From: Dreissena polymorpha
Lineage: Eukaryota > Mollusca > Bivalvia > Myida > Dreissenidae
Assembly (NCBI RefSeq): GCF_020536995.1
Contig: NC_068363.1
Location: 5,996,598-6,060,597, forward strand
Direction of reading: 5' to 3'
DNA: 64,000 nt
This document shows, one piece after another, positions 23,255-40,799 of the stretch. Under the pieces are notes generated by a model, which did no database searches, had not been told where the DNA came from, and was given only the letters and a program-made list of their open reading frames with translations. The position numbers and the translations under genes were made by a program. The number at the start of each line of letters is the position of its first letter. The stretch's first letter is position 1.

Positions 23255-24005
23255 GATCTTGCATGAGTGGTCGTTTTGTTTTGAATTTATTAAACTGATC
23301 TTATAACATGACCTAGGCTCCAGGAGTGAAATAACGTGATGCTCAATTTTGTTAATTACATGGGTGTTATTACACTAGTTATATAAATGTGAAATGACGT
23401 CATTTTTGTGACGAAATGATGTCATTATTCCAGCAAATTTCTTTAGTTAAACTCTTTAACACTGTAATAAAAAGGTGAAAAGAGCATAAAATAAAGAGAA
23501 AATGTGTTGGTCATGTTATAATAGAATCTTAGATTCGTGGTCATTTTGTATTGAATTTATTAAACTCGTCATCTAAATAAAGATAAAAACTCGGCAAGCG
23601 TCGTTTTATCTTTATTTAGATGACTCGTTTAATAAATTCAATACAAAACGACCACTTATGCAAGATCCTATATATCTCAATAAAGATAAAAACGAGCCTT
23701 GCCGAGTTTTTATCTTTATTTAGATGACGAGTTTAATAAATTCAATACACAAATACCACAAATCTAAGATTCTATTTAAAACATGACCAACAAATATTCT
23801 CTTGATTGTATGCTCTTTTCACCGTTTTTTCACATTGTTAAAGAGTTTAACTGAAGAAATTCGCTGGAATAATTATGTCATTTCGTCACAAAAATGACGT
23901 CATTTCACAGTTATATAACTAGTGTAATTAATAACACCCGTGTAATAAACATAATTGAGCATTACGTTATTTCATTCCTGCAGCGTAGGCCATGTTATAA
24001 GCTTA
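23255..24005. mobile_element. Foldback element with about 250-bp inverted arms and nested hairpins
   Basis: The left arm (about 23,295-23,545) and right arm (about 23,745-24,000) are reverse complements with minor differences. Examples are 'gaaatgacgtcatttttgtg' with 'cacaaaaatgacgtcatttc', and 'aataacgtgatgctcaattt' with 'aattgagcattacgttattt'. Between them a second hairpin repeats 'atctttatttagatgac' in both orientations, three to four times. Total size is about 750 bp. It lies only about 40 bp upstream of the start codon exon of the Mab-21 gene and could be part of its promoter. No transposase frame is present. Confidence 0.8.
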
Positions 24006-24009
24006 TATG

Positions 24010-25770
24010 GACAAGAATATGTGATATAGTTCGGGTAATTGTCATGAAATACAAATCAATATTTTTAACACGATCACGAATACGCGTGCATGTACATATA
24101 AACTGCTCATAGCTGACACGTTGCAGTACATAAGTTTTAGTTATGTTATGTAACGTTAACAATACTGCTTTTCAATAAAATGCAAATAAGATGGCTTCTG
24201 CCCGTGTAAAAGACACGTCTTAAATGAAACCTGCCTTACCTTATACATCACAATTGATTTATTAGCCTAGTCAGGTAATATGCCGGTTGAATGACTCAAG
24301 TTAAATAAATAACATAACGTCTCTAATATACCTGGGCGAGCAAAATGAATAGTTTTCCAAAAGAAAAATTCGTTCAACGGCCTCTTATATATCCCAATCT
24401 TTCAAATAAAAGGAAGTAAAATGGAAGTAAATATAGAATTTTATTTTACTGATATTGTAACATACACTGCATGGTGTGTTCGATGCCACGAACTAAACTA
24501 GTAGTAAAATAATACACTTGATGAAGTGGGAACATTTATTGCTACTTTTATGCGCTTACCTCATGCAATTGACCAACATATTACAGTAGTTAATGGAGTT
24601 GTCGTTAATGTATTTTCCTTTTACTTATCTGCGTTAATGTACAACATTAAGTTTAATTTATTATATATTGAACAAAAGTATTATTATGATTACTCAATAC
24701 AATGGCAGATAATATAATACCGTGCCGTTGACCGATCAGTAAGGTTGTTCTTCGGCGCGGAATGTTTGAAAACTGCAGTAACGCACGCGACTTGTGTTGA
24801 TATGGCATGTGGACCGCCACGTAGCTAGTTTAATCAAGAGTTTTTAGATGTCGTCCTGCAAAATAATAAGAATATTTTTTACGCAATAGAAAAAAAGAAC
24901 ATTTCAAAAGAGCATCTGTAACACTTTATATGATATACATTAAAGTATAAATGTGCATGCTTCAATTTATAAAATTAGTTCAATACTTCATTTTAAAACA
25001 ACATGAGAAACTATATAACACTCTTCAATATTTGAGTTTGCTGAACGAAAAGGACGTAATCTGAACAATGACATGCGTGAATAAATATTATCAGTTTGCT
25101 ATCGGTTACAAGCCGCATGAATTTAAGTAAACTTTTAACATGTACTGAGAACATAAAATCAAAACTGTATTATAGTTTTGCTGCTTTTGAATTTATTTAA
25201 GAAGTTGTTTAATGATCTCATTATTTTCGACGGTGCCATTTTATTTTACGTTGAACATTTACCGTCGACATTTATATGTTAATGTCGCAATTACCGTAAC
25301 AGAAATACACCTTTTTAAGGCTCAGTGTGGTTGAGCCTCAAGTGAAAGTTAAAACACGAAACCTGCAGACGCCTCACGAAACTTGGATTCAAACATTTAA
25401 GCAGTTAACTTGAATAATTGGAAGCTAGTCCAGTAGTTAATTCAACGATATTACAAAGTATTCACGAACAGAACGCGATGCAGTGACTTTTTATATTAAC
25501 ACGTTCATCTGCACCTGTTCGGGTTGAAATTTATATAATCACAATTCATATGCCTATAATCAATGTTCAACCGCATTTAAGAAATTAAAAAATGCCAACT
25601 TAATATTAGGCGTTTTTTAACGGATTAGCCTGTCATGTGATTCATAAGATAATTTTAAAAGACCCACAAAGAAATTGATTAGATTATCATAACCGCAAAT
25701 GTGGTTTATTACTTGTTCAAGTTTATGTTCAAATACCTATATGTACGACAATAATCCATATAAGCAGTTA
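24010..25770. other. No supported gene
   Basis: A strong acceptor-like sequence (ttattattttgcag, minus strand, near 24,860) precedes a short open stretch ending in a stop within 30 bases. It could be a terminal exon of an unseen minus-strand gene, but nothing else supports it. The rest is AT-rich spacer. Confidence 0.3.
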
Positions 25771-25854
<84 letters not shown>

Positions 25855-25908
25855 TAGTGAAATATATATATAGTTATATATATATATAGTTATATATATA
25901 TAGTTATA
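25771..25908 (+). repeat. (TA)n microsatellite with interrupted extension
   Basis: About 80 bp of uninterrupted TA, followed to 25,908 by TA blocks separated by 'gttata'. Confidence 0.95.
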
Positions 25909-25909
25909 T

Positions 25910-26850
25910 GCAAAATGCAAAGTGTGCTGAATATTCATACGAGCTATATTGTTTTGTAAATTAATTTTATGTTTTCCTGGTGTAAGAACCCACCTAAAAT
26001 GACTAAATTGAAATAAAACTAAAATTATATGGCGTTTCACCATTGCCACGTGCAAACATATGGAACCACACCTACCCCACGTGCTCAAGCGTCCAATCGT
26101 CACAAATGAATGATTTTATTGTGAGCTTGCATAGAAGGTAGTCAAATGATCGTATGCAAAATTTTTAATCAATATCTGAGATATTCAAGTTTAAAAAGTG
26201 GTGCGGTAGAAAAGTCCCCAAGTGTACAATGGAAGAAATATCAAGAATGTGTTTAGGATCTAACCCTCCATCATTTGTATAAGTGAAGCTTAATCCACTT
26301 TTTATTTGATGGAACAATCCTTATGATATTAAATGACGAAAGAAACTGGGGAATTAAGGTTAATATTCGAGATATTATATGAGAACCATCCATAACTTTT
26401 AAGTGGGAATAGCGCATTAACAGTTAAAGACAATATAAAACGTATCGGAATGAAGAACCCTGCATATCTCATACTGGGAAAGAACTCTGCAATAAAGGCG
26501 AATACCCATCAATTACATAAAATATCGAATCTTATGCAATATAAGTAGTAGATGATTGAATGTAAAAAAAAGTGAATTGAAACAGCGGAATTCAGTCTCG
26601 TGCGATGTACCAAGCTTTCAATCGAGCGATTTTCACCATGTCCCTTTTTATGCCTTCACCTCTCTCCAACTTTTTTTCCCTCTGGCTTATTCTATAAATT
26701 CATTTTCAATAATCTATAAATTCATTTTTAATTTAAATCGCTTTCGGAATGCGAATACATTGAACATGTACTTTGACGTTAATTCTGTTGTTTTTTTCTG
26801 GATAGTTAGCAATTTGTGAATGAAGACGCATGGCTGCAGAAAAAAAAGAG
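25910..26850. other. No supported gene
   Basis: AT-rich sequence between the TA microsatellite and the Harbinger-like element. Open frames here show no protein family resemblance. Confidence 0.35.
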
Positions 26851-26852
26851 GT

Positions 26853-27437
26853 TACGGTTAGTATTCCATCTGTCCGTATCCGCATACGCATATCCGCAAA
26901 ACAATAGAACAAGTTGGAATGCGCTTATTCCATTCATTCGCATCCGCATATCCGCACGCGCAATAGGCGTCCGCAAAAGAACGCTCAAGTGAGCATTCTA
27001 ATGCGGATGCGGAAAAGATACGGACGGCATTTAGCACGATGAAGGGAAAGCTGTCATCTAAAAATTCAATTGAAAAACTAATCGAATTCGTGAACAAGTA
27101 CACGGAATTATACAACCAACACAGTTTAAACTCCTCATCAGCAAGTTTAAGTTCCTTAACTAAATGGTGTTAAGTTCCAATTTTTTTTGGCGATTTCTTA
27201 CTATTGCACGTGCCCACCATCTGTGCTTTCGTTTACGTTTACACTTCTTTGCATGAACAACAGCAGCACCATGTAACAAAATTCTTCCTCTGCATACATG
27301 TTTTCAGTTCAGAATTTTCCCCCCAAAAGAAAGATACGTTCGACGTATGCGGATAAATGGAATATAGCGTCCGTATTGTGATTATGCGGATACGGATGCG
27401 GATACGGATGCGGATAGATGGAATACTAGCCTAACAC
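26853..27437. mobile_element. PIF/Harbinger-like DNA transposon remnant
   Basis: The ends are inverted: 'tagtattccatctgtccgta' on the left and 'gatggaatactagcctaac' on the right, with subterminal 'gcggatacggatgcggatac' phrases in opposite orientation on the two sides. On the plus strand at about 27,035-27,120 a stretch reads 'SSKNSIEKLIEFVNKYTEL', resembling the start of a MADF domain. On the minus strand near 27,245-27,170 another reads 'RKRKHRWWARAIVRNRQ', resembling the N-terminal part of Harbinger transposases. Both proteins are typical of PIF/Harbinger elements, so the assignment is inferred from their pairing. The element is short and deleted; it cannot encode either protein fully. Confidence 0.5.
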
Positions 27438-27599
27438 CGAATGTATTATCGCGGTTCTAGCGCAATGCAAACTCTTTTAACACAGACAAGACCCATGTCA
27501 GGTTCCACGGATAGGAATAGTTTTCTTTTTAAAAACATGAACACATTTGTCGATCATATCGAAATTACTCTTTGAAAATCGACATTTGCGGCATGCTGG

Positions 27600-29935
27600 A
27601 AATATTCAGCCATTTTTTAAATAAACAGTTAAAACATATTGTTGTGGACAATCGAAATCTTTCTAGAAATTGTACATCGAAACGAAGCCATTAATATGTG
27701 CTTCTTTTGTGGTCGGACGTACGTATCCGCATTTGGAATGTTACTTCGATTTCGTCTTCAGAATGATTTTCACCATCAGACAAAACTTAAACAATGGACA
27801 GCTTGGAAAGACATCATTCGAGAGTACCTAGCCTTGACAAGCCGAAGTAAGTCCTTTGTGAGAAGGATCATACTACTCGCTTTTGACAGATATGCAGAAA
27901 GATTCCCCCGTGGTCGTTTGAAGGTGGGAAAGGATGAACGACATACAAGCCAGACACCGGATTGCGACACACATGATCGCCAACTGACTACGAGACATAC
28001 CAACGATTTAACAAGGTATTGTGGTAGTTGCGGAAAACGTGCAAGAACGAGAAGGGGCTGAATATCCACCGAACAAAAATGGGCTGTCCCCCGATTGATA
28101 GTACAACGCAAATAGCAACCTCATGAGACGGAGGAGGGGCGGGACCAGATTACACCCCACCATGTCCAGAAACTTCAAGGTCCATCCGAGGATGAAGTCG
28201 ACAGCGCAAGTTTAGGGAATGTTACGATAGAAGGCTCGGAGGGGAGCAGCGAGATAGAACCCAAGGACACTCAGGACAAAGCAACAGCAAAACACAACAG
28301 AAAAGAGTTGCCAGCAAGCTCACAGAAGAATGAATGGAATGAAAAGCTAGACATGGAGCTTGAGAGGGCTTGCCAGGCGGTAGACCGAACACTTGCAGTG
28401 ATGGCAAAAATCATGCACTTAATGCGAATGTGCAGATTTGGTGCTCAGGAGAAAAGAGCAGCAAGTAAAGCGCCGATACTTAATCACCACTAAATAAACC
28501 AACTCAGTGGGGACAAAAGGCGTCTCACTCAAAGATATGAGGACGCTTTAGAAAAAAAGACCAGCATTTGCCGAGTTGACCCAGAAAGAATCTGCGCGAG
28601 CAGATAGGCTATATTGTCCAAGACAGGAAGTGGAGGATCACCTACAAAATGTACACTGACGAGAACAGAGACCAGGACCTGGGCGACCCAAACACGCTAA
28701 TGTCTCCGGAACCACTTACATATGTCTATGACAATGCCGAGCAAAAGCTGCAGGAAGTTAGAGACGTCATCAGAAAGAAAAGAACAGGGTCAGCGACACA
28801 GAGCGTTGGCAAGAGGTTAAGAAGTTCTCTCAGCGACGAGGAAAGTGTGTTAGAGATGCGGAAGAAGTTAGATAACTGGATGCACGCCGTGGACATGAGT
28901 GGTCTACCCGAGATGTACAATGCTTGGATCTACCAACATGGAGTTCTACCCAGACTTGTGTGGCCTCTTTTGGTTAACGGCGTCCCGTTATCGACTATCG
29001 AAGCCATGGTGAAGAAATTAAGCCGCTTCATCTGAAGATGGCTCGGAGTTCCAAGACGTTTCTCAAGTATCGGCCCGTGCAGCTTTGGCAGCAAGCTACA
29101 GCTTCAGAATTACTCTCTTACAGAGGAGTTCAAGGTCACCAAAGTCAGACAAGCCATGATGCTGCGAGACAGTGCAGACGAAAAAGTCAGCGGAGTGCGG
29201 GTGGAAGTCAACACAGGTCGGAAGTGGAGAGCAGACAATGCAGTCAATGACGCAGAATCCAAGCTCAGACACGGCGACATCGTGGGGACAACTGCATCTG
29301 GCAGGTTGGGATTAGGCTATGTCACCAGTGTCAGTTGGAGGGCTGCATCACCAGCAGAGATGAGAAGGATGATCCAGGGTGAAGTTTGGTCGACAGAGGA
29401 GGAGACATGACCAGTGGCAGCCGTTGTAAAGAAAAAAAAACAAATTGGCAGTTGGTTAAAATGGGAAGGGTTCCAACCGTGATGTGTTTCTTGGAGTTAC
29501 ATGTGGAGAATTGACCACTATAGAATTGGATTTCCTCTACGCTCTGTTTACGACATTTTGCCTTCAGTGATGACCCCCATCGCAGGTTACGTGGAAGGTC
29601 AGCAAACATAAAGCACGTCCTTTCTTCTTCCAGAACAGCACTTAGGAGCGGATGATACCGCTGGCGGCACGACAAGATCATCAGCGAGATTGTAGCCAGC
29701 TTTGATGCGATATGAAAGAATAAGCCATTAATGCAGACAAGGCCAACCATCATCAATTTCGTCAAAGAGGGATCAGCACCAATCATTAACAGGTCTAAAA
29801 ATTCAGGCATCCTAGCTTCAGTGAACGACTGGATACTTATGGTAGATCTGAAGAGGCAACTGAGATTCCCACCAGACGTCACCAAAACCATTATACGTCC
29901 TGACGTGTAATTGTATATAAGAAACAATAACTTGT
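27600..29935 (+). mobile_element. R2-like non-LTR retroelement remnant lacking its polymerase core
   Basis: The N-terminal part has a zinc-finger-like 'RYCGSCGKRARTRRG' (about 28,015-28,060), continued in a shifted frame as 'KGLNIHRTKMGC'. A helical spacer follows at 28,300-28,490 ('WNEKLDMELERACQ'). The 28,649-29,035 piece has 'MHAVDMSGLPEMYNAWIYQH', and the 29,150-29,410 piece has 'KVSGVRVEVNTGRKWRA' and 'RRMIQGEVWSTEEET'. More degraded phrases such as 'GFPLRSVYDILPS' and 'LRFPPDVTK' reach 29,910. These match, in order, the region after the reverse transcriptase in R2-type type-1 retroelements as I remember them. The catalytic YADD region expected between 28,490 and 28,650 is absent, so a large internal deletion is inferred. 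Several frameshifts and stops are present. Exact family is uncertain. Confidence 0.6.
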
Positions 29936-29939
29936 TGAA

Positions 29940-31040
29940 TCAACATAAGTCTGGGAAGGGTAGATATAAAGTGTTACATTTATAATGCCTATATATCATA
30001 ATCATCACGCAACATTAAGTACTGTGTAAAATATATGCCAAGGTTTAATATCATGTTCATATTTTAAGATTTGGAAGACTTATAAAAAAAACTTTAATTT
30101 AAAGAACAAACGATAAATTTCGCTACTGTTGTTTGAACCTATGGACAACAGTGTACTATATTATTTAGTGCATGTAGTTTTTAACATTTTATAGGTTATT
30201 TACATTTAATGTAAATTGTCTTGTATCGTTTACCTAGATGATTTATCAAATACAAGACAGTTACCGTGATATAGGCGTTATTTTTAACAGCGATGAATGA
30301 TTCCAGTCATGTTTTAAAACAATGTCCACCAATATTGTACTAATGATATTCAGCTTGTTTTTGCAGCCACATATATTTTATTGTTACTTGTTGCAAATGT
30401 TTGTCCATATTTTGACCAAAAATTGTGTCCGTCCGCATCTGATCTCTTCGGACTAGAAAAATGTATTAGAAAGTTTAGTGATCACTGTTGGAACCTTGAT
30501 GTAATGGTCAAAAGTGTGAACCTTGCTCAGAGCTCACACTCTGCGTTTAATATTCAATAATGCGTCAAACAGTGCTTGTTGGCCTTTAAATAATTAAACA
30601 AATTACTCTACTGAAATTTCGAGCTTTTACGGATTGCATGGGAAAGTGGAAAGCGTCTTGATTCAGATTTGAATGTTGGGTGATTGTAAAAAATTATAAA
30701 CAGTAACATTTACATCAACATTATCATTAATTTATTACTGATATTCAATTATACCATAAAAAGCCCCTAAACATTAACGAAGTGCATGTTCGATTAAAAT
30801 GTACTCTTTAATAATTTACACTTTTAGTAAATATATTTTTTAGATTCTTTGTGTGTTTTTTTATTTTAAAATGATATTGCTCTGTTGCTTCATCGAATCT
30901 ATGATCAATTTAAATAAGACGTGTATGAGATATATAAAATATGATATATCTGTTCATTCTACAAATGTTCACGAACTCTGTTAATAAGTTATCAAGGATA
31001 CACGACAACTGAAATGGTTGCGTTATGAGTGCCTATGAGT
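29940..31040. other. No supported gene
   Basis: AT-rich DNA with no long open frame, clear repeat or RNA gene. Confidence 0.4.
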
Positions 31041-31048
31041 TTAAAGAT

Positions 31049-31840
31049 AAAGCCTCGCTCTGGGAAAACGGGGTTTAATGCATGTGGGTAAATTAACTGG
31101 TTCCCCGTTGAATATAACCGTTGACTATAATATACAACAGGTACAGGCTAATGTATCGGCGATTTTAATTGGATAACGCGAAGACCAATCGGAACGTTGT
31201 TTATTACTGTCGGGAATTCATGACGTTAACGTTTATCCGCTAACATGCACGCGACGTCATGTATACTATCGACGTCTCTTTTCATGTTGTATATTAAACA
31301 ACTTCGTATGAACATCTAATAAAATGTCGAAACTAACGCAACTGTTTTCGTATTTCGCAGTTTTTTAAAACCATACGATCATCATACGCAATAATAACGA
31401 GCTTTTATTCTTACCTGTCAGCTGTCAAAAAGTTCGGGAAATGTTTTGTTTCCGGTTTGGAAATGGTACACGGATTACTTCCCCTGAACCTCGTATAATC
31501 TCGCGATATATAAACCGGTCCAAATTTGGACCGGTGAAATTAGCCTGTACCGATCCCTATATAGAGAGTAACGATAGATAAGGGGAGGTAACCAATCTAG
31601 TGGGTAAAGGGTCGTTCAAAAGAATTTAGAATTCCATTAGAATTTGCTGTCCGCAAAGGCTAAAACAAGAAAACACTTTTTGCCTATACTTGATTTTCAC
31701 AAAGGTTGACTTTTTAAATCAAAATATCATATAAAAGCGTAATGGGTTGTCATTGACAAGTATGTGTAGGCTGAAAAGGCTAATCTGGGACGACAATTTA
31801 CGCAAATGCATGAAACCCTTTTTTCTAGAGTAAGTGGTGG
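31049..31840. repeat. Hairpin MITE-like repeat, copy 8, split by a later insertion
   Basis: The left end 'gctctgggaaaacggggttt' (31,056) and right end 'ggacgacaatttacgcaaat' (31,790-31,809) belong to the same hairpin family as copies 1-7. The two parts are separated by the insertion at 31,093-31,600. Confidence 0.75.
31093..31600. mobile_element. hAT-like non-autonomous insertion, 508 bp, with 8-bp target duplication
   Basis: It is bounded by identical 8-bp direct repeats TGGGTAAA at 31,085-31,092 and 31,601-31,608. The ends are imperfect inverted repeats ('ttaactggttcccc' on the left; 'ctagattggttacctcccc' reading inward on the right). Further inside, 'caggtacaggctaatgta' pairs with 'attagcctgtaccgat'. 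An uninterrupted 22-bp palindrome centred near 31,526 (half-site 'accggtccaaa') is present. No transposase frame exists. An 8-bp duplication is characteristic of hAT elements; the superfamily call is inferred from that and from the ends. Confidence 0.75.
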
Positions 31841-31849
31841 GTGTAAAGT

Positions 31850-33260
31850 GGTATTCTAAAGGTGTGTTCAACTCACGCCACTGGAGTAAAAACTGTTATA
31901 CTCAATACATGATCACTAAGTATACACATATAATCAATTAATCGGGACTTAATCAATGGAAAAGCCATTGTTAGCCAATTAATCGAAATAGTTTTAGTTT
32001 TTAATCGTGAGGTCATTTTCGAATTCTGAACGGATGTTGTACTGAATACAGTGTAAGCAACTGTTCAAATTTCAACTACTGTTACTTAGTTGCTGTTAAG
32101 CTTTTGTATGATTTTCAATGTAATAAATACTGGAATATTGCTAATATATATTGCTTGGGAAATTAATCTGCAATAACATGAGCAGTGCAGTAAAATGTTC
32201 GGTATCAAAACGATCTGCTTCGCAGCACTGTTTGAGACAGCGCTATTAGTGATTATATGCTATTGAAAACGCGTATCTGACAAGAATATTCATTAGTATT
32301 TGATGTATTGTGGTCGATTGAAGCACGACTTCGATATAGTTGCTTTTCGATGTTCTGCTTGTAGTACAACGCAGTGCCGCTCTTCGAATTTAAGCTTGTT
32401 CGACAACCCGGTGTTCACAAGTGGTTTTGGGTATGCGATTAAGAGGCAGAATGTTGAATACTACAGTGAGACAGACAGAAGGGATAATATGCATATATAT
32501 TATTTATTTGATAATCATCTAAAAATAACAGATTATTATTAGTAAAATGACGAGATCTTTAAAAACTGATTCAAACCTCATTTGCCAATACATTTACCTG
32601 AAAATGACTAATCTTATTTAGGTCAGGGGTATATCAATATATCCACATATATAGACTTAATATCTTAATTTATAAACCGATTGAACATTGCTTCCTCTTC
32701 AATGAATCAATATATGTGAACGGGCATGCCGTTAACACACGTCTATAATAATGTGCGTCAAGAATATAAACACGGGCATGTATCTATTTTCATAAAGAAT
32801 ACATTGTTAGTGTTATTGTGTATTTGAATTTACCCAACGAGTTGAAGAAAAGTTTACACGACGAGGATACTTAGACAAGTAGGATAAATTCAATGACACC
32901 ATCGCGATATTCTAATTTTCCTACATCAGTATGAAAACACATTTTGGTGAGACAATCAAAATATAAGCGTTAAATTATTAAATGTTATAGTCAAAACATA
33001 TTAAAATAACTTAATCGAAACTTGCTAAGAATTGAATTAATTGTGTTTATAACTCGTGGATTAGAACACGAAAAGAAGTCCTCAACAATGCCATGCAAAA
33101 GCAATACAAAAATCGCCATATACATCGATTACAATTTAATAATGATTCTAAATGTACACACTCCAGTAGAACACAGGAGTTTTATTGTTCAAACTGAACC
33201 TATTGTGTCATGAAAGCAAAATACTAAAAACAAAGATGACTGTTATTTTCACATGACAAA
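31850..33260. other. No supported gene
   Basis: AT-rich. Open frames at 32,300-32,542 and 33,022-33,213 have no family resemblance or matching splice partners. Confidence 0.35.
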
Positions 33261-33270
33261 ATTTGTATCC

Positions 33271-38729
<5,459 letters not shown>

Positions 38730-38734
38730 TTTAA

Positions 38735-38950
38735 CAGATTACTATATTTATTCAAACTACATTGATGTCAGATTTACATTATATGTTCCATCGCAAATGA
38801 GCTACATCTGTATTGATTATACAGTCAATAAATAAAAACCAAAAACGTAGCAAGCGATTCAAAACGCAATGTGATATGCACTGAGGTACTCTGAATATGC
38901 GTCAACAGCCGTGTGATTTTTAATATTCAATATTCTTCCTCATACCTTAA
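38735..38950 (-). promoter_or_regulatory. Conserved upstream region of exon 1, copy 1
   Basis: Read on the minus strand, 'ACGCATATTCA', 'ACAGATGTAGCT' and 'GGAACA.ATAAT.TAAAT' are conserved in order with the regions upstream of the other two exon copies (45,175-45,360 and 54,613-54,800), as is the start context TTAAAATG. No canonical TATA box is evident. Shared order across old duplicates suggests promoter function. Confidence 0.4.
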
Positions 38951-40384
38951 AACTAACTTGAGGTAGAGTACTGTCATAAACTTCCGCGATGTTAAATTAA
39001 TTAAATTGGCATTCATCGGAGTGTATTTGAGTCTATACGTTTACATTTGTCTCATTTCGATGTATCTTTGAAAATGGTCGTTTTTCATCGGAAATAATCA
39101 GTTTACTCAAGATAATAGGTATACAAGTAAATAGAGAATATTGTGTGAGTGTTGGATAAAGATCAAGTTTATCATGCGATGCTAAGAAGCATGGTAGCGC
39201 GAGGCTTTCCGAGCCGAGCATGATAAACTTGACATTTCCCAAGCAGAAAAAAGATGTGAATAAATCGGTCTAACAAATCGTAAACAAATCAGTGATTTGT
39301 TCACGATTTGGTACCGATTGAAATCACATGCAAATGAGCTAATGAATCGCCAATCAATCGTAAACAAATCGTGCTAATAAATCTGGATAAAATCAACTAA
39401 ATAATGAATCGGTATTCAATCGGGTCTATTGAATTGGTACCAAATCGATTACAAATCGTAAATAAATCGGTATCAACATGTAAACAAATCAGTAACAAAT
39501 CGGTCTAACGAATCGGTACCAAATCAGTGTAATGAATCGGTGTCAAATCGGACTAATGGATCGGTACCAAATCAGTCTAATGAATCGGTATCAAATCGGA
39601 CTTATGAATCGGTACCAAATTGAATTTTAACAGTGCATATAAATGTACATCTTTTAATATTAAAATCATTCCGTAAATAATATAATCTACTGATTAATGC
39701 ACATACGACAGAAAAAAATCATTACTATGCCATCGTTAAAAATGTTAAATGTTGGTAGTGACTGTCCCAGATTTTTCAAAATAGGCCCCTGCCCAATGTT
39801 TATTAGTTCTTTTAATTTAGAACTATTATGAACCTACATATTGACACAAATTAAAAAAAAATAAGTCTACCTTTACCCACTGTTACATTCTTTGGTCGTG
39901 CTACTTATTTAAGAATGGCCTCAAATATATTTTGTAACAAATAACTATAGAGCTGCGTTTGGAAAAAGCGTATATCTCCCTAATGTTCTTACCTGTACGT
40001 AATGTTCCGCCCGGAATTGAGACGGAATTTTATTTACATTTCAGCCTGGAAAATTGTTGATTCCGCCCGGAATATAGTTGTTTCAAGAAAGATTTTTTCC
40101 AGGCGGAAACGAGGCGGATATGGGACGGAAATGAGTCGGAAACGGGGCGGAATTTGAGGCGGAATATGTTTATGAGGCGGAAAAGATTTCCGGAAATTTC
40201 CGGGCGGAATTTGTTTCCGGGCGGAAATGACAGGAGAATATGTGAATGATTCCGAGGGGGGTATTATGCACTTCTCCGGTATATACATAGCTCATTAAGC
40301 TGCTGATTGATTGACGGACATTAAGTGGTCACAAAAGCTTAAAAAATGTTTTAAAAATCACAAAAACAAGATGTCCCCTTCAAT

Positions 40385-40790
40385 CTTTTTTTCAGATACA
40401 GTCAGTCATAAAGCAAACATTTTTTGCAGATGACACAACATACTTCATTGATGGAACAATTAATTCATTCACTGCTTTTATAAACGCAATACAAGACTTA
40501 AGTGAAATATCTGGCTTAAAACTAAATACCCCAAACTCAACAGTTATGCGTTTTGGTTCACTAAAACATTCACTAATTAAATTTAAGGAATACAAAAACT
40601 TTATCTGGACCTCTGATGGAGCTTATAAACACTTGGTTTCACAAATGTCAAAAATCTTGATTATATGGCAAAAAACATTCAATAAGATATAGACACCTTT
40701 GACTGCTTTAAATGTCTTTTTTATAATGTGAAATTAGTTCAAAGATTATAAACTGGCTTGAGCATTCATTTTAAATGTTATAGGTAAACC
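40385..40790 (+). mobile_element. LINE reverse-transcriptase fragment inside the composite element
   Basis: The frame reads 'QTFFADDTTYFIDGTINSF', then 'LSEISGLKLNTPNSTVMRFG' and 'NFIWTSDGA'. This is the catalytic ADD box and following palm/thumb region of a Tx1/L1-like LINE. The fragment is truncated on both sides and decays after about 40,680. The minus-strand open frame over the same bases is a shadow. Confidence 0.75.
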
Positions 40791-40799
40791 ACCTGCCAA

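Noticed and set aside
24717-24870. Terminal exon candidate after a strong acceptor near 24,860 (minus)
   Set aside because: It gives only about eight codons before a stop and no upstream exon of matching phase was recognised.
25771-25908. TA-rich run as a promoter or origin
   Set aside because: It is a plain dinucleotide microsatellite without nearby gene start.
29331-29927. 198-residue open frame on the minus strand
   Set aside because: It is antisense to the R2-like remnant, whose plus-strand phrases (RRMIQGEVWSTEEET, GFPLRSVYDILPS) have clear family character.
39255-39620. AATCGG-rich array considered as telomere-like or centromeric satellite
   Set aside because: The period is irregular (about 15-40 bp), and the mirrored array at 42.4-42.66 kb shows it is part of one element.
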